From contig JAQPZY010001536.1 in the NCBI GenBank assembly GCA_029931535.1, positions 1-64,000 of the forward strand: DNA of 64,000 bases, given 5' to 3'. Of the stretch, positions 24,008-34,941 are shown one piece after another. Numbering within the stretch: position 1 is the first letter of the stretch; each line of letters opens with the position of its first letter. The notes under the pieces were generated by a model. That model was not told where the DNA came from, did not search any database, and saw only the letters and a program-made list of their open reading frames with translations. This DNA comes from Margaritifera margaritifera (Eukaryota > Mollusca > Bivalvia > Unionida > Margaritiferidae). Both the position numbers and the translations under genes were made by a program.

Positions 24008-24408
24008 CCCCAATTGTTCTAAAGTTAAAAGGTTTTTATATATGTTTGTTCTCCCTTCCCCCGTTCTGTATTGTGGTGTTTTGTTTCGAAAAATGAAACA
24101 GAATTTTGAGTATAAAAAAAAAGAGAAAAGAAGAAAATATTATTTTGGAATGGGGCTCCTCTTTTCTTGTTGATAGAGACGTACTTGTTTAGATTCATGT
24201 TGTCAGGTTTCCATTCGTTCCGTCCCAGAGTCTAAATTGTATTTCAAAACGGGCCTGTACTCCCGTCCTCAGGCATTACACCTTATGGCTGTTTTCCTAA
24301 CCCATATGGAAGGTTTGAAGTGATCCTTTTCATGGATCGATATATTTTGTTCTTTTCGTGTATGCATGATTTGTGTTATATTTGTTGTAAAAAGTGCATT
24401 TATCCCTT
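23990..24408. repeat. LINE-associated flank, copy 1
   Basis: Homologous in the same orientation to 28,640-29,060. Shared landmarks are a TTGTTC.AAA start, ATTTTGA.ACAAAA-like A-rich middle, TTTTGGAATRGGG, and a well-preserved GTACTCCC.TCCTCAGGC followed by ATTACACCTT.TGGCT. Most likely non-coding sequence of one LINE family. It ends where the reverse-transcriptase fragment begins. Confidence 0.6.
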
Positions 24409-26190
24409 TGATATATATAAATAAATAAATATGAGCCTTTCTACCCAAAACATTCTTCTTATTTTTCTAAGGTACTTGGTGTGGAATGAGTCCAGTTTCT
24501 TGCTGATGGTTTGGGTGGTCTTCAAGTATTTGGATCCATATAGCAGAATGCTTAGTACATTTGATGTTGTCCTAAGAGAGAGCTGTTCTGATTTCCGTAT
24601 TCCATGTAACATGGCAAAGGTTTGGTTGGCTTTCGTCAATCTAGATACAACCTCTGGTTCAATGTCCCCATCGGTTGCAATTTTGCTGCCAAGCTACGTG
24701 AACTCTGTGATCTCCTTTACTCCATTCTTGCTGATGGTGGTGGTTTGTTCGACAGGGTCGTTTTTCTTGAAAAGCTAAGTTTTTCCTAGGTTTATTTTCA
24801 CACCCATGGTGTCTGCTATTGCTGCCAGCCTGTCTGTCTTTTGTTCAATGTCTTTGGTGGCGAATAGATAAGAGGGCAACATCATCTTAATCTTTCAAGA
24901 AGGAGGTTAGTGACCATTGAATATTTCGATTCTTGTCCTTGGTTGTCTCTTTCATCAACCAGTCCATTGCAAGGATGAATAGAAAACGGGAAAGGATACA
25001 TCCTTGTTTCACTTCGGTACAAACCTTGAAGCTCTCTGTTGTTTGGTCTCCACAAATAATCTTGCAACTGAAGTCGTTATATAAGTGCGTGATGATATTT
25101 ACCATTTTCTGGGGTATTCCATAACTCCGAAGAATGTTCCAAAGAGTATCCCTATGCACACTGTCAAATGCCTTTTTGAAATCAATGAACATCACATGGA
25201 GGGAGCTATTCCATTATGTCGTTTGTTCCAGTATCAGTCGAATGGCAAATATGTAATCGGTACAAGAATGACCTTCGTGGAATCCTGCTTGGTCTCTCCT
25301 GATGATTCTCTCCAAAACAGGTGCGATGCGATCTAAAATAATCAGGCTGAAGATTTTACTAGTCAGATAGAGCAGTGTAATTCCCCTCCAGTTGTTACAA
25401 GTAACCAGGTCCCCTTTCTATGGGATCTTGATGATGAGTCCAGTCTCTGTGTCCCATATCTTCTCATGTATCTTACAGAGGTGTTTCGGTGTTTCTCTTG
25501 CATCTGCTTTGACATTTCTGCATAGATCTCATCTTCGCCAGGTGCCTTTCAACTTTTTAGTTTCTTGGTGGCATTGGTTACTTCCTCCTTGGTTATGGGG
25601 TCCATACAGACGTCAAGATCTTTTTCCGCTGGTGGTAAATTGGCTGTCTGAGGGGGTTCTGGTCTTTTGAGGATGGTCTCAAAATGTTCTTTCCATCTTT
25701 TTATTTTCTCTTTCTTTGATGAGATTGTCTTTCCATCTGTTCCTTTTATAGGTACATCTTGGTGGTTCCATAGTCACCACTCAGCCTCTTGCTTGTTTTG
25801 TACAGGGTCCTCATATCATTCCGTTCTGCTGCTCTTTCTGCGTCGGTGGAAAGATTTCGAAGAATGTTCTCTTGTCCTTTCTTGCGCTCTGCTTTACTTC
25901 TTTGTTCTAAGCTGTATTTTCTTTGCTCATCCTCTCTTTCAATCGTTGTGTTTTCATATTCAGCATCTGTGCCTTAATCTTTTTCCTGTGCTCTATCTTT
26001 TCTCAAGTTGGTTGGCTGATCCACTCTTCTCTGTTGCATTTTCTGTACCCGAGAACTTCTTTTGCTGCTTCTTCCATTGCGGTGTTAAAATCCAGAAGTT
26101 CCATTTCTCCTTTGTCCTCAAGGAGACTGTGCCTATTGCGCAGAGACAAGATACATTCTTTTTTGCGTCCGGAGTGTCCAGCTTTGAGGC
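24409..26190 (-). pseudogene. 5'-truncated LINE: pre-RT linker and reverse transcriptase
   Basis: Read leftwards, 26,190-25,750 is a charged linker (GEMELLDFNTAMEEAAKEVL), then RWKEHFETILKRPEPPQTAN near 25,700. The RT domain follows with CNNWRGITLL (about 25,400), AGFHEGHSCTDYIFAIR (about 25,290), motif A FIDFKKAFDS (25,166-25,195), and KQGCILS with AMDWLM further on. The catalytic box near 24,875 is broken: a stop and a short deletion leave only the second half of the usual F-A-D-D motif, followed by VALLS. A C-terminal part with LLYGSKYLKTTQTI lies near 24,530. Stops and frameshifts occur throughout. The family normally has an endonuclease upstream, which is missing. An (ATTT)n/TA tail at 24,409-24,431 fits a LINE 3' end. 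Clade uncertain (RTE- or Jockey-like). Confidence 0.88.
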
Positions 26191-26199
26191 ATAAAACCC

Positions 26200-26820
26200 C
26201 CTGTTATTTGTCTATTTACAATATTGTTACCTATTTGGGTTAGGCGCGAGTTAGTATGCATGTTTTTCTGGTTTTGTTAGATGTTATTTTTGTTTATTTA
26301 TTGTACGAGTAGACTTGCTCGTCTCTTCTTGGGGGTAGGATTTTTTCACCATGTGATGGTGGGGGTTGGGCCGGCTCGAAGTACCACCATCCCCCTAATG
26401 GGAATGATATACCCAACCCCTCCACTCCCAGTGGATGTACTTCGTTCCTACCCCGTCTTAGACGATCAAAGTCCCTCCTTTGAAATGTTGTATAAAACTT
26501 TTACTTATTTCACAGTATCATCCCGTGCCGGAATGTATTATTTCATTCTTTAGTAATATTTGGTAATTATCGACGAGTCGATTAATCAAATGATGGTTTT
26601 ATATTTGTTTATGTTTTTGTTACCATTTATTCGAAATAGTTGCTTTGTTCAAAGAGAAAGTGCATGTCTCGTGGAATGTTAGTTTTTGTTGTTGTTTTTG
26701 TTTTGCTTGATCTAGTCTCAGCAATGCTGTTGTTGTTGTTTTTGGTGTAGCTGTTTGGTCTCTATATTGTTCTAGTGTTATTGTTTTTTCATGCTTGTCC
26801 TGGTTTATTGTTCTTTCTCA
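26200..26820. other. LINE-related non-coding sequence
   Basis: The block 26,345-26,460 (GTGGGGGTTGGGCC, then CACCATCCCCCTAATGGG, then ATACCCAACCCC) resembles blocks near 29,205-29,280 and 46,770-46,860 in order of motifs. It is likely untranslated sequence of one LINE family. T/G-rich sequence follows. No coding motif. Confidence 0.35.
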
Positions 26821-26823
26821 TTG

Positions 26824-27093
26824 GTTTTGTATTTCTTTGTTTTATTCAAGTCGTGGTCTTATTTTGGGGTTTTGTATTTCTTTGTTTTATTCAAGTCGTG
26901 GTCTTATTTTGGGGTTTTGTATTTCTTTGTTTTATTCAAGTCGTGGTCTTATTTTGGGGTTTTGTATTTCTTTGTTTTATTCAAGTCGTGGTCTTATTTT
27001 GGGGTTTTGTATTTCTTTGTTTTATTCAAGTCGTGGTCTTATTTTGGTTTTGTATATCTTTGTTTTGTTCAAGTCGTGGTCTTATTTTGGGGT
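26824..27093. repeat. 45-bp minisatellite, 6 copies
   Basis: Units start at 26,824, 26,869, 26,914, 26,959, 27,004 and 27,047. The first five are virtually identical (GTTTTGTATTTCTTTG, then TTCAAGTCGTGGTC). The last is diverged and two bases short. The period is divisible by three, which explains three long overlapping plus-strand frames. Confidence 0.95.
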
Positions 27094-27301
27094 TTTGGTG
27101 AATGTACACATGATTATACTTGTCCACGTTTGTCTGATAAGATGGCGATATTTTTTTTCTGCTTTTTTTGAAGCGGGTTTTGGTGACAAGAAAAAAAGAT
27201 TTTCCTCCACCTGCGGTGTGTCCTCTCCTGATTTCATGTGGCATGTTTATTCATTTATGCTTTCTGCAGTAGAAGGCTGCTTCTCTTGTGCAGCCTCCAC
27301 A

Positions 27302-27865
27302 TCATAAAAGTTTGGTTCTTCCATAATTGCTTTCAATGTCTATTTTGTTGTTGTTGTTGTTGTCTCTTTTTGTACTTTTCCTTGCTTTTTGTTCGATTCC
27401 CTTCATTTTCATTATGTCTTCGCTCATTTTCGCCCCAGGGTTATGCCATTTTGATGGAATGTTCTCTGCCTCAAAGCCTCTATCCATTTCTTCTGCTAAA
27501 ATAAAGTTTTCTATTCCTTTGTCCTCTTCATTAGGATTTTCTTGCTCTTTTGATTTTTCATCCAATTGTATGTCTGGATCATGTTCCAGGTCATATGAAT
27601 TTAGAATGTTTTCCCCTATGACAGCAACATAAGTGTTTGCTCGTTGTTTAGCTGTGGCTGGATTTCAGCAATCCTTTGCCGCATGTCTAGTTTGTCCACA
27701 TCAGCGACATGGTCGGCAGTTTCTACAGCCAGAATACCAAGATTTTAAAAGAAAACCCATCAAGTCGAAGAATGTTGGCAGGTTCTTTACCTCTTCTGTG
27801 TCTATAGTGACAATTCTTACCCCTGTCAGTACTGTGGGTATTCATTTAAGGTAGCCATTTTATGC
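27302..27865 (-). pseudogene. LINE ORF1 (gag-like) remnant with CCHC zinc knuckle
   Basis: On the minus strand 27,830-27,740 reads RIVTIDTEEVKNLPTFF and LLKSWYSGC, followed by a C-x2-C-x4-H-x4-C zinc knuckle at 27,709-27,668 (GQTRHAAKDC). This layout, an RRM-like strand pair followed by a knuckle, is typical of ORF1 proteins of non-LTR elements, which bind the element RNA. Two TGA stops lie where the family usually has Trp, one inside the knuckle and one just after it. Downstream the frame continues as a charged, Glu/Lys-rich tail to 27,302. The RT fragment at 24.4-26.2 kb lies downstream on the same strand, but the endonuclease is absent and the two may not be from one copy. Confidence 0.65.
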
Positions 27866-27972
27866 TGCCTTACATTGACTTTCAGCTGGTTTTCCAATTT
27901 CAATTTGAGTTCCTCTGTTGATATCTCTAGCAGTAAACCTGTTACATGGATCTCTATCATCTTTCTTACGAT

Positions 27973-27974
<2 letters not shown>

Positions 27975-28044
<70 letters not shown>
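27975..28044. repeat. (CT)n microsatellite
   Basis: Pure CT run with one G interruption at 28,024. Confidence 0.97.
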
Positions 28045-28639
28045 TGGACAGCAATCACCACTTCTACCTGATTTCCTTTAATTTTCATGATTCCATTTGG
28101 GGTAGGACTGTATCTCTTTTAGCATAAAGTACAGACTCCCCCTACCCCATTTTGTAAGCCTAAAACACATTCTGCGGAGATTACTGAGGATTTCAGACGG
28201 TCTAGAAGGCTCTTCTATCGCTGTGTGTTCAAAATTTAGGAGTAGACTCCTTGATTTCCTTTGGTCTATCAAGACCCTCTCATCCCTCAGTATTTAAAAA
28301 TACATTAAGGTTTTTCCCTTCAGTGTTCTTGTCTTAAAATTGTAGACGGAAATGAGTAAGCGAGATGAAAAAAAAATTACATTTCAGAGCAGAAAAGACG
28401 ATAAGCTCAGGAAATTATAAAAAGTAACAAAAATTGTTTTAACTCACCTTGTTTCCATCACGGGATGTCCGTGAAAAGAAGACAAAAACAAAATGTGATG
28501 CAAACAATTAGGTACATATATCTACATGTATTCAATGTTCTGTTCAATGTTCCATGCGAACAGTTTTTCTTTAACTTTCCTTCTCCGTTTGCTATTTAAA
28601 ATTTATTTCTCCTTTTATTTGTAGCCACCCGTCAGAAAT
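28045..28639. other. probable LINE debris and unassigned sequence
   Basis: A 64-codon minus-strand frame (28,078-28,272) sits upstream of the ORF1 remnant and could be its N-terminal part, but I recognise no motif. The rest holds nothing supported. Confidence 0.3.
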
Positions 28640-29060
28640 CTAGCTAAGCTATGAGACCTTTAAGGTGACCCACTATTGTTCCGAAAATTTTAAAGAGCTT
28701 TTTTATGTCTGTATGTGGCCCCCATAGGTCTGTTGTTGTATGTATTCAACAACATTTTTTATTTTTAAATTGAATTTTGATACAAAAATTTATTGAAATC
28801 TATATTGTTTTGGAATAGGGTTGTTGTTATTTTTTTAGGTGGGCGTATTGATTTAGGTTCCCGTTTCCGGGTTCCCAATCTTTCTGCCCTTTGATCTAAA
28901 GAAAATTTACCCTGGCAAGTACTCCCCTCCTCAGGCATTACACCTTGTGGCTAGTTTCCTTGCCATGTTGGTCCCCTTTTCTAGTGGTCCTTGCCAGGTA
29001 TCTCTTTTTGTCCAGTCTATGCTATATGTGTTGTTGCTATATATGTTTCGTTGATTGCTA
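28640..29060. repeat. LINE-associated flank, copy 2
   Basis: Same landmarks and order as 23,990-24,408, including TTTTGGAATAGGG and GTACTCCCCTCCTCAGGC (from 28,919). The pair brackets the RT and ORF1 remnants. Confidence 0.6.
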
Positions 29061-29290
29061 TAATTTGTATATTTGTTTGGACTGGCGATAATAGGTCAAA
29101 TGTTTCAGTTTTTACTTATTTATAATAAAACACAATTAGTGAATTTTGAAAACACTGTTGTGAAAGAAGAAAAGTCTTTTCGAGATAGGGATGCCACATT
29201 TCTAGAATGTGGCGATGATAGGTGGGCGTTCCCCGAACAACCTATCCCTTAATTGGAGTGGTATACCAGTCCAATTCAGTCACAGCGGCT

Positions 29291-29412
29291 ATATTCTGTT
29301 ATTTCCCGGTCTCTTTATTTCATGGTTTAATATTCTGTTATTTCCCTGTCTCTTAATTTCATGGTTTAATATTCTGTTATTTTTCCCGGTCTCTTTATTT
29401 CATGGTTTAATT
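29291..29412. repeat. 39-bp minisatellite, 3 copies
   Basis: ATATTCTGTTATTTCCCGGT and CTCTTTATTTCATGGTTTA recur at 29,291, 29,330 and 29,369. Confidence 0.92.
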
Positions 29413-29900
29413 CCATATTTTTTTAATGGTTTTTCCGATTATATAAGGTAAAAGATGATGTTGACATATCATGACAATTAAATATATTTTTCCAACTGCT
29501 TTGCGATGTAGGTCTTTACATTATACTTGTACACATGCACCGTTTATATTATTATATACTGTCACAGTTTATCTTCTGCGTGGTATGTAAATTATTAAAA
29601 TACATATTCTTAGATTCTTTTAAATAATGGAGGTAAAGTTAAACATTTTAATGTATTATCTTTTCTTTGTAATTATCTCATCCGTTTTAATTTTTGAAGA
29701 AAAAAATAGAAAAAATAATCTATGATTAGTTGCGACAGAACCGTCATATACTGTTGCCAGTTTCAAGGAACATAACAGAATAACCAACACAATTAGATCT
29801 ATCCTCTTTGGCCATTATTTATGTGGTCTAGTAACTTGAGTGTGTTGGTTGTATTTTAAACATTTATCAGCGTTCTCGTTGTTTCTTTGAAACTAGATTT
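29413..29900. other. non-coding stretch
   Basis: AT-rich sequence without supported features. Confidence 0.4.
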
Positions 29901-29939
29901 GCCACTTTGCTACTAGGATGTTTAAAATGGTTTCAACCT

Positions 29940-30165
29940 GTTGAGTGTTTCAGAACGTTCTCGTATATGACACGAGGATGTTTTAACTGTTTTTAACCTT
30001 TTTCCAAACCTTCACGTTTTTATAACTGTTGTTAAGCGGTTGACTGTTTCAGAACGCTCTCGCATAGGGTTGATTGTTTCAGAACTCTCTCGTATAGGGG
30101 TGCGAGGATGTTTAAATCTATGTTAAGCTGACTGTTTCAGAACACTCGTATATATGCGACTTAAC
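29940..30165 (+). promoter_or_regulatory. recurrent TGTTTCAGAAC motif, possible upstream element
   Basis: TGTTTCAGAAC occurs at 29,946, 30,045, 30,075 and 30,133. Each is followed by one or two variable bases and a CTCTCGTATA-like block, and GAGGATGTTT recurs between them. The cluster lies 0.3-1 kb upstream of the unrecognised coding units that begin at 30,470. It could be a regulatory repeat or just a degenerate tandem repeat. No function is demonstrated. Confidence 0.3.
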
Positions 30166-30469
30166 TCATAATTTGCATAATGTGAATTGTATTTTTCCTC
30201 CAATATAACATTCACGTGCGAGGTAGTTTAAAATCTATGCTTTAGCAGACGAGATGTCACAAAAAGCATGTTACTGGAGCGAGGAAGAACATTAAGTTTT
30301 TGTATAAGGAATAGTGAAAAGGAACATACTATTTTTCAAAGTTATCTCTGTGAGTTCTAGCAGTAACAAGAGAGAGTTTGAGGAGCTATATAGCCTCTAA
30401 AGTAAATGCAGTTACGCACTAAACATATCAAACCACACTCCTTTGAAATTCTATTACAGCAGTAAGAAA

Positions 30470-30604
30470 ATGTCAAAATATGCAAGAAAATTATATCCTT
30501 TGATTGGGACGAAGATGGTTGACCGAACGAATAATCAACCAGTTACTCATTCTGCAGAGTTGCTGATCAAACATATACCAACTTCGAGAGAAAACAAAGG
30601 TTAA
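30470..30604 (+). CDS. 44-residue hypothetical open frame
   Basis: ATG to TAA, intact, beginning MSKYARKLYPLIGTKMVD and ending in a basic, polar tail. The composition is protein-like and there are no repeats. It is the first unit of the cluster that continues at 30,977 and 31,203. I do not recognise it, and a frame this short could arise by chance. Confidence 0.25.
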   Translation: MSKYARKLYPLIGTKMVDRTNNQPVTHSAELLIKHIPTSRENKG

Positions 30605-30976
30605 CAATCAAATAAAAAACAAAAGCTTTAAAGTAAAATTCCATCTTAATGCTAAAAACTTCTTCAGTACAGGGACGAGGTATAGATAATTATTTCATCG
30701 CAAGATGCATTGTGTGCTTTGTTGGTCTTAACTTCCGTGTTAGTAACATAGTCCATTCAATCAATTCCTCTGTTAGCCTGGGTTACAGTCCGTTTTAGAT
30801 CTGCACATTGACGGCCTGAACACACGGGAAAATTGTACACACATATATTAAATCAGGTCAAGCTTCCCAACGTGGCTCTACGTATAATGTGGTCGATTTG
30901 GTCAAAATATTTCGGATCATAGATAACATTGTTGCTGAGTTGAGTCCTATGTGCGTTGGCAAATACGAAAAAATAT

Positions 30977-31234
30977 ATGAGTGATTTAGAAGAACACGTT
31001 CAGAATCTACCTATGGAGCTGCGAGAATACATTTATAGAGACTTTGTGCAGATTTGAGGGAGACGCACACTCAAAATCATTTCTCGGCTTTTAAACTTTT
31101 GCTATTTCCATAGTATAAGAAGAGTCATTCTCGGGAAAAACTATGACAGTCACAAAACTCTGTGTGGATATATGACTGTCAATACCACTGCATCTGTCAT
31201 CAGTGCTGCACCACATTTCATCGAAAGAAGTTAA
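30977..31234 (+). pseudogene. 86-codon unrecognised frame, one internal TGA
   Basis: One frame from ATG at 30,977 to TAA at 31,232-31,234 is interrupted only by TGA at 31,055-31,057. The N-terminal part contains LPMELREYIYRDFV, which resembles the opening helix of an F-box. The middle is basic and hydrophobic (RTLKIISRLLNFCYFHSIRR). Composition and single-frame openness over 258 nt support a former gene. The next unit overlaps its end in another frame. F-box-like is only a motif impression: no leucine-rich or WD repeats are seen. Confidence 0.4.
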
Positions 31235-31360
31235 TGACAGCATTCAAGACTTAGTGCATTACCAAGTACTGTTTAAAGAACTGATTCCACAAGACGAGAC
31301 GATTGAGTTGAATTTGGACGATGTTTCGTGTGTGTGTGTGTGTCTGTCTGTCTGTCTGTC

Positions 31361-31403
<43 letters not shown>

Positions 31404-31522
31404 TTACATTTCTTGGATTTCGTTTACCAGCATACTCTTTATGGCAAATTTATGAACAGTACAAGCAAAGACAATCTTTGACTTGGCGAAAACATTTGCA
31501 TCCCATGCATCACGAAAAATAG
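31203..31522 (+). pseudogene. unrecognised coding unit split by (TG)n
   Basis: An open frame (LHHISSKEVNDSIQDLVHYQ, then ELIPQDETIELNLDDVS) runs into a TG/TGTC microsatellite at 31,328-31,402. After it, in a frame that also reads through the repeat, comes GFRLPAYSLWQIYEQYKQRQ and SLTWRKHLHPMHHEK, with a stop at 31,520. The post-repeat part is homologous to 37,608-37,665 and 38,165-38,215, where a GT run again sits directly before it. Further homologous sequence (31,640-31,830), matching 38,305-38,470, carries SDTIRPMQERIAKRFTLLC. The protein is unknown to me and its copies differ by frameshifts. Confidence 0.45.
31328..31402. repeat. (TG)n/(TGTC)n microsatellite
   Basis: TG units with a central block of TGTC tetramers. 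It lies within a decayed coding unit. Confidence 0.97.
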
Positions 31523-31845
31523 ACTTTGGGGTCTGCCGTTTATATAATATTTTGCACTGAATGTTTTGAATCAAAGGCCAAACCCGATTTTTGTACAAGT
31601 AAACTGACTTTGGATAAAAATTCAGTCAGAATATGCTACCCGAATCCCTCAAATAAATCTTTCACACATTAACAATTGAATCTACCTCAGATACTATTAG
31701 ACCTATGCAAGAGAGAATCGCAAAAAGGTTTACTTTACTTTGCACCTTACGTAAGCTTAAGCCAGTCAGTTAAAAAAAAATAACAAGACACTGGTTATCG
31801 TACATTGGGAAGAATTGGATGAATGCAAAATGTTGTTTTTCACTG

Positions 31846-31885
31846 GATGATATGGGTCATTAAAAAACATGTATATAATAGAGAT
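31846..31885 (+). repeat. 5' LTR relic
   Basis: GATATGGGTCATTAAAAAAC and TATATAATAGAGAT match the 3' LTR at 36,417-36,458. The remaining ~560 bp of a full LTR and the primer-binding region are missing, so gag starts almost at once. Confidence 0.6.
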
Positions 31886-32999
31886 GCTTGAGCTTGCCAG
31901 ATACTATGATCTTCCTGAAGCAAAGGCGTCTTTGAAAAAGCAAGAGATAAAGAATATTATAATTCCATATTTGGTGGGAAAGGAAATTTTGAATAATTGT
32001 CCTTTGGGTTTGATTGATAAGTCTGTATCTGGTTTTGATTATAAATTAAGGTAATTACAGTTTTTAAAAAAAAAACCCAGATCGAATTAGAATTAAGATA
32101 GTTTCAGCTTCAGAAAGAAATACAGGAAATGCAAAAAGAGGAGAGGGAAATACAGAGGCAGATGCAGAGAGAGAAAGAGGAGAGGCAGATGCAGATGCAG
32201 AGAGAAGAAAGGGAAATGCAATATCAATTAAAAGAATTAGAACTGACAAGCAGAGCACTCCCCCTCCTTTACATACAACTTCACGTTTTGATGTTACCAT
32301 ATATATTAGGTTAGTACCTCCTTTTCAGGAAAAAGAAGTAGATAAATACTTTCTTGACTTTGAGAAATTGCTGAGAAAAACTTGAAATAGCCAAGAGAGC
32401 ATTGGACTTTATTACTACAAAGTGTAATTATTGGCAACACTCGTGAAGTCTACATTTCACTGTCAGTACAAAAAAGTGCTGATTATGACGTGGTTAAGGG
32501 GTACATCTTGAACGGTTATAAGTTGGCACCTGAGGCATACCGACAGGGGTTTAGGAATTATAGAAAAGAAACTGGACAAACCCATGCCAAATTTGCAAGG
32601 GAAAAAGAACATCTATTGACTCGTATTACTTGAAGAGTTCAAGAAATGCATCCATAGTTCAAGAAATGCATCCATGTTCGCATGACTGATGATTGTTCCT
32701 TGACTCACAAAATTTTATTCGTCAGTAAGTCTATCTCTCAGTAGGTTTTGGTAAAAAAAAAAAAGATCATCTCAGTCTCAACGAGTTCTTCCAAATTTCA
32801 ATACGGCACAACTTTTAGAAATATAACATCTGATAAGACTGATCAGAAATCCTTATATTATCTTCCTATGAGCACTTATTGTAAAAGGAAAGCGCACGTC
32901 ATTTCTGATTGCTTCAGGTTGAAAAATAAGCAACAGAATAAAGACAGAGCTATTCCAAACGCACTAATTTGTAGGATCAAACAAACCCCAGTCTGATTC
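31869..32999 (+). pseudogene. Gypsy gag remnant
   Basis: Gag forms the capsid-like particle. The remnant starts with MLELARYYDLPEAKASLKKQ, then a Glu/Gln/Arg-rich coiled-coil segment (about 32,118-32,245) of repeated EMQ and REE blocks. The capsid part follows (FQEKEVDKYFLDFEKLLRK near 32,325, then YRQGFRNYRKETGQT near 32,540). A nucleocapsid knuckle lies at 32,872-32,912: the first Cys is Ser (AGC), and the rest keeps the C-x4-H-x4-C spacing (CKRKAHVISDC). Several stops and frameshifts separate these parts. A short direct repeat at 32,636-32,672 is a local duplication. Confidence 0.75.
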
Positions 33000-33059
33000 T
33001 ATTGTGGAGACTTATGAACCATTCATGTCAGAAGGTTCTATATCACTTATTGCTGATTC

Positions 33060-33741
33060 TGCCAAACCTATTCATATTAAAATATTAAGGGACACAGAAA
33101 CTTCTCAGAGTCTTTTGTAATCACTTACTTTGCCTTTGTCTGAAAAGTCTTCTTCTAGTGAAAGTGTTCTTATTCATGGAGTAGAGTGCGGCTTTGCAAA
33201 TGTTTCTCTCCATTGTGTCAATTTGGCATCAGACTTAGTTTCTGAACCTGTGGCTGTTGGGGCAGTGATTTCTTTACCTATAGAAGGTATTCGTTTCTTA
33301 CTAGGCAATGACCTAGCTGGAGATAAGGTCGTGGTTAATCCACTTGTAACTGACAAGCCTTGTTTGAATCAAAGAGTTGATTCTATTGAGATTGAAATCC
33401 CTGATTTATATCCTGCTTGTGCAGTTATCAGAGTTTTGGCAAAAAGAGCTCTTGAGAATGATGTTGATCAGAAAATTATTCCTTTAGTTGACACATTTAT
33501 TTGTCAGTCTTTTGATGAGGTCACTTTCTCTACTGATATTGAACAACCAATAGGCATTGATCACAGTGATCATCTTTTTACTACTAATTCTTTCTATTCT
33601 GACCAGGGTGACAAAAGACAATCACTCGTTGTCGAACAAGAACAAGATCCTGAGATATCCTGCTTGTTTCAGAGGACAATTAGTGAAACTGAAGCCACAC
33701 AAGTCCCAGATTGTTACTTTGTTGAAATGGGGTCCTTGTGA
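33060..33741 (+). pseudogene. Gypsy protease and spacer
   Basis: The segment HIKILRDTETSQSL (33,072-33,117) corresponds to the retropepsin active-site region. The usual third active-site residue (Gly or Ala) is Glu, and a TAA follows. The remainder is an uninterrupted 203-codon frame at 33,130-33,741, containing the flap-region-like RFLLGNDLAGDKV (33,292-33,330) and a linker leading to integrase. This is the best-preserved open frame of the element. The processing enzyme would not be active with this change. Confidence 0.7.
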
Positions 33742-34867
33742 GAAACTGGAGACCACCTGAGGTACCCTCTGGTGACGAGTGGTCAGTGAGCTATCAAATT
33801 GTCGTTCTGATGTCGTATCGACAGGAAATTCTTAGTCTAGCCCATGAAACTTCCTTAGCTGGTCACTTAGGAGTCAATAAGACTTATCACAAGATCTTAA
33901 AATCATTTTTATTGGCCGAAACTTAAAAGTGATGTTTCTAAATAATGTAGACCTTGTCACACTTGTCAAATGGTACGAACACCCAATCAGAAGATACCTA
34001 AGGCTCATGTGTAACCTATTCCTGCATTTGACGAACCATTTAGCAGAATAATGGTAGACTGTGTCGGTCTCTTATCTAAGACCCAGTCAGGCAACCAATA
34101 CTTGTCGACCATAATGTGTGCGTCTACAAGATTTCCAGAGACAATTCCTTTGAGAAATATTAAAACTAAAACCATTGTAAAAGCTTTGGTAAACTTTTTT
34201 TTACACTTATTGGCCTTCCCAAATCTGTCCTGTCTGATCAAGGGTCCAATTTATGTCTGGAAGTTTCCAACAAGTTATGCATGAATTAGGCATCCAACAG
34301 TTTAAATCTTCTGTTTATCACCCTGAAAGTCAATGGGCTTTGGAAAGATTTCAACGAACTTTGAAGAATATGATTAGGTCATATTTTTATACAGGAAAGG
34401 ATTGGGATTAGGGTGTTCATTTGTTGTTGTTTGCTGTTAGGGAATCAGTTCAGGAATTATTGGGTTCTAATCCTTTTGAACTGGTTTTTGGGCATACTGT
34501 CCGCGGGCCATTGAAGTTATTGAAAGAGAAATTTCTTTTAAATGAGTATTCAAAGATTAATCTTCTTGACTATGTCTCTGATTTCAAATAGAAGTTGTCA
34601 AAGGATTGTGAAGTAGAAAGAACAAATCTTCACTCTACTCAGTCAAAAATGAATTTAAGGTATGACAGAAATACACAGGAAAAGAGTTTTCAGCCTGGTG
34701 ATAAAGTTCTGGCTCTCTTTCCGATACCTCAAAATCACCTTCTGACTAAATTTTCTGATCCTTATACCGTTAAAAAGAAAGTAAACGATTTCAATTATAT
34801 CATTAACATTCCTGGGAGGCGGAAACAGAAGCTACTTTGTCATATAAATGTTAAAGGAGTATTTTGA
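33742..34867 (+). pseudogene. Gypsy integrase
   Basis: Integrase inserts the element cDNA. An N-terminal HHCC zinc domain is visible: HETSLAGHLGVNKTYH (33,843-33,893), then the CHTC pair in 33,958-33,968. The catalytic core shows the first Asp in MVDCVGLL (34,051-34,074), a second in a frameshifted SDQGSN (near 34,237) and the Glu in PESQWALERFQ (about 34,321). The C-terminal GPY/F-like module contains DPYTVKKKVNDFNYII (34,759-34,806). At least four stops or frameshifts break it. The last 90 codons (34,595-34,867) are open. RT begins only about 75 bp downstream. Confidence 0.85.
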
Positions 34868-34941
34868 CAGAGGTAGCCCAGTTAATTACTCAGTTAATTT
34901 AGTTTGTAATTATCCCACATAGCGAGGAAGTAAACGATGGA

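Noticed and set aside
25667..26194. 175-codon plus-strand open frame, one of the longest in the window
   Set aside because: It is antisense to the LINE linker and RT region. The minus strand carries the recognisable motifs.
26775..27307. Three overlapping 108-170-codon frames rich in FCISLF and VVLFWG
   Set aside because: All read through the 45-bp minisatellite, whose period is divisible by three.
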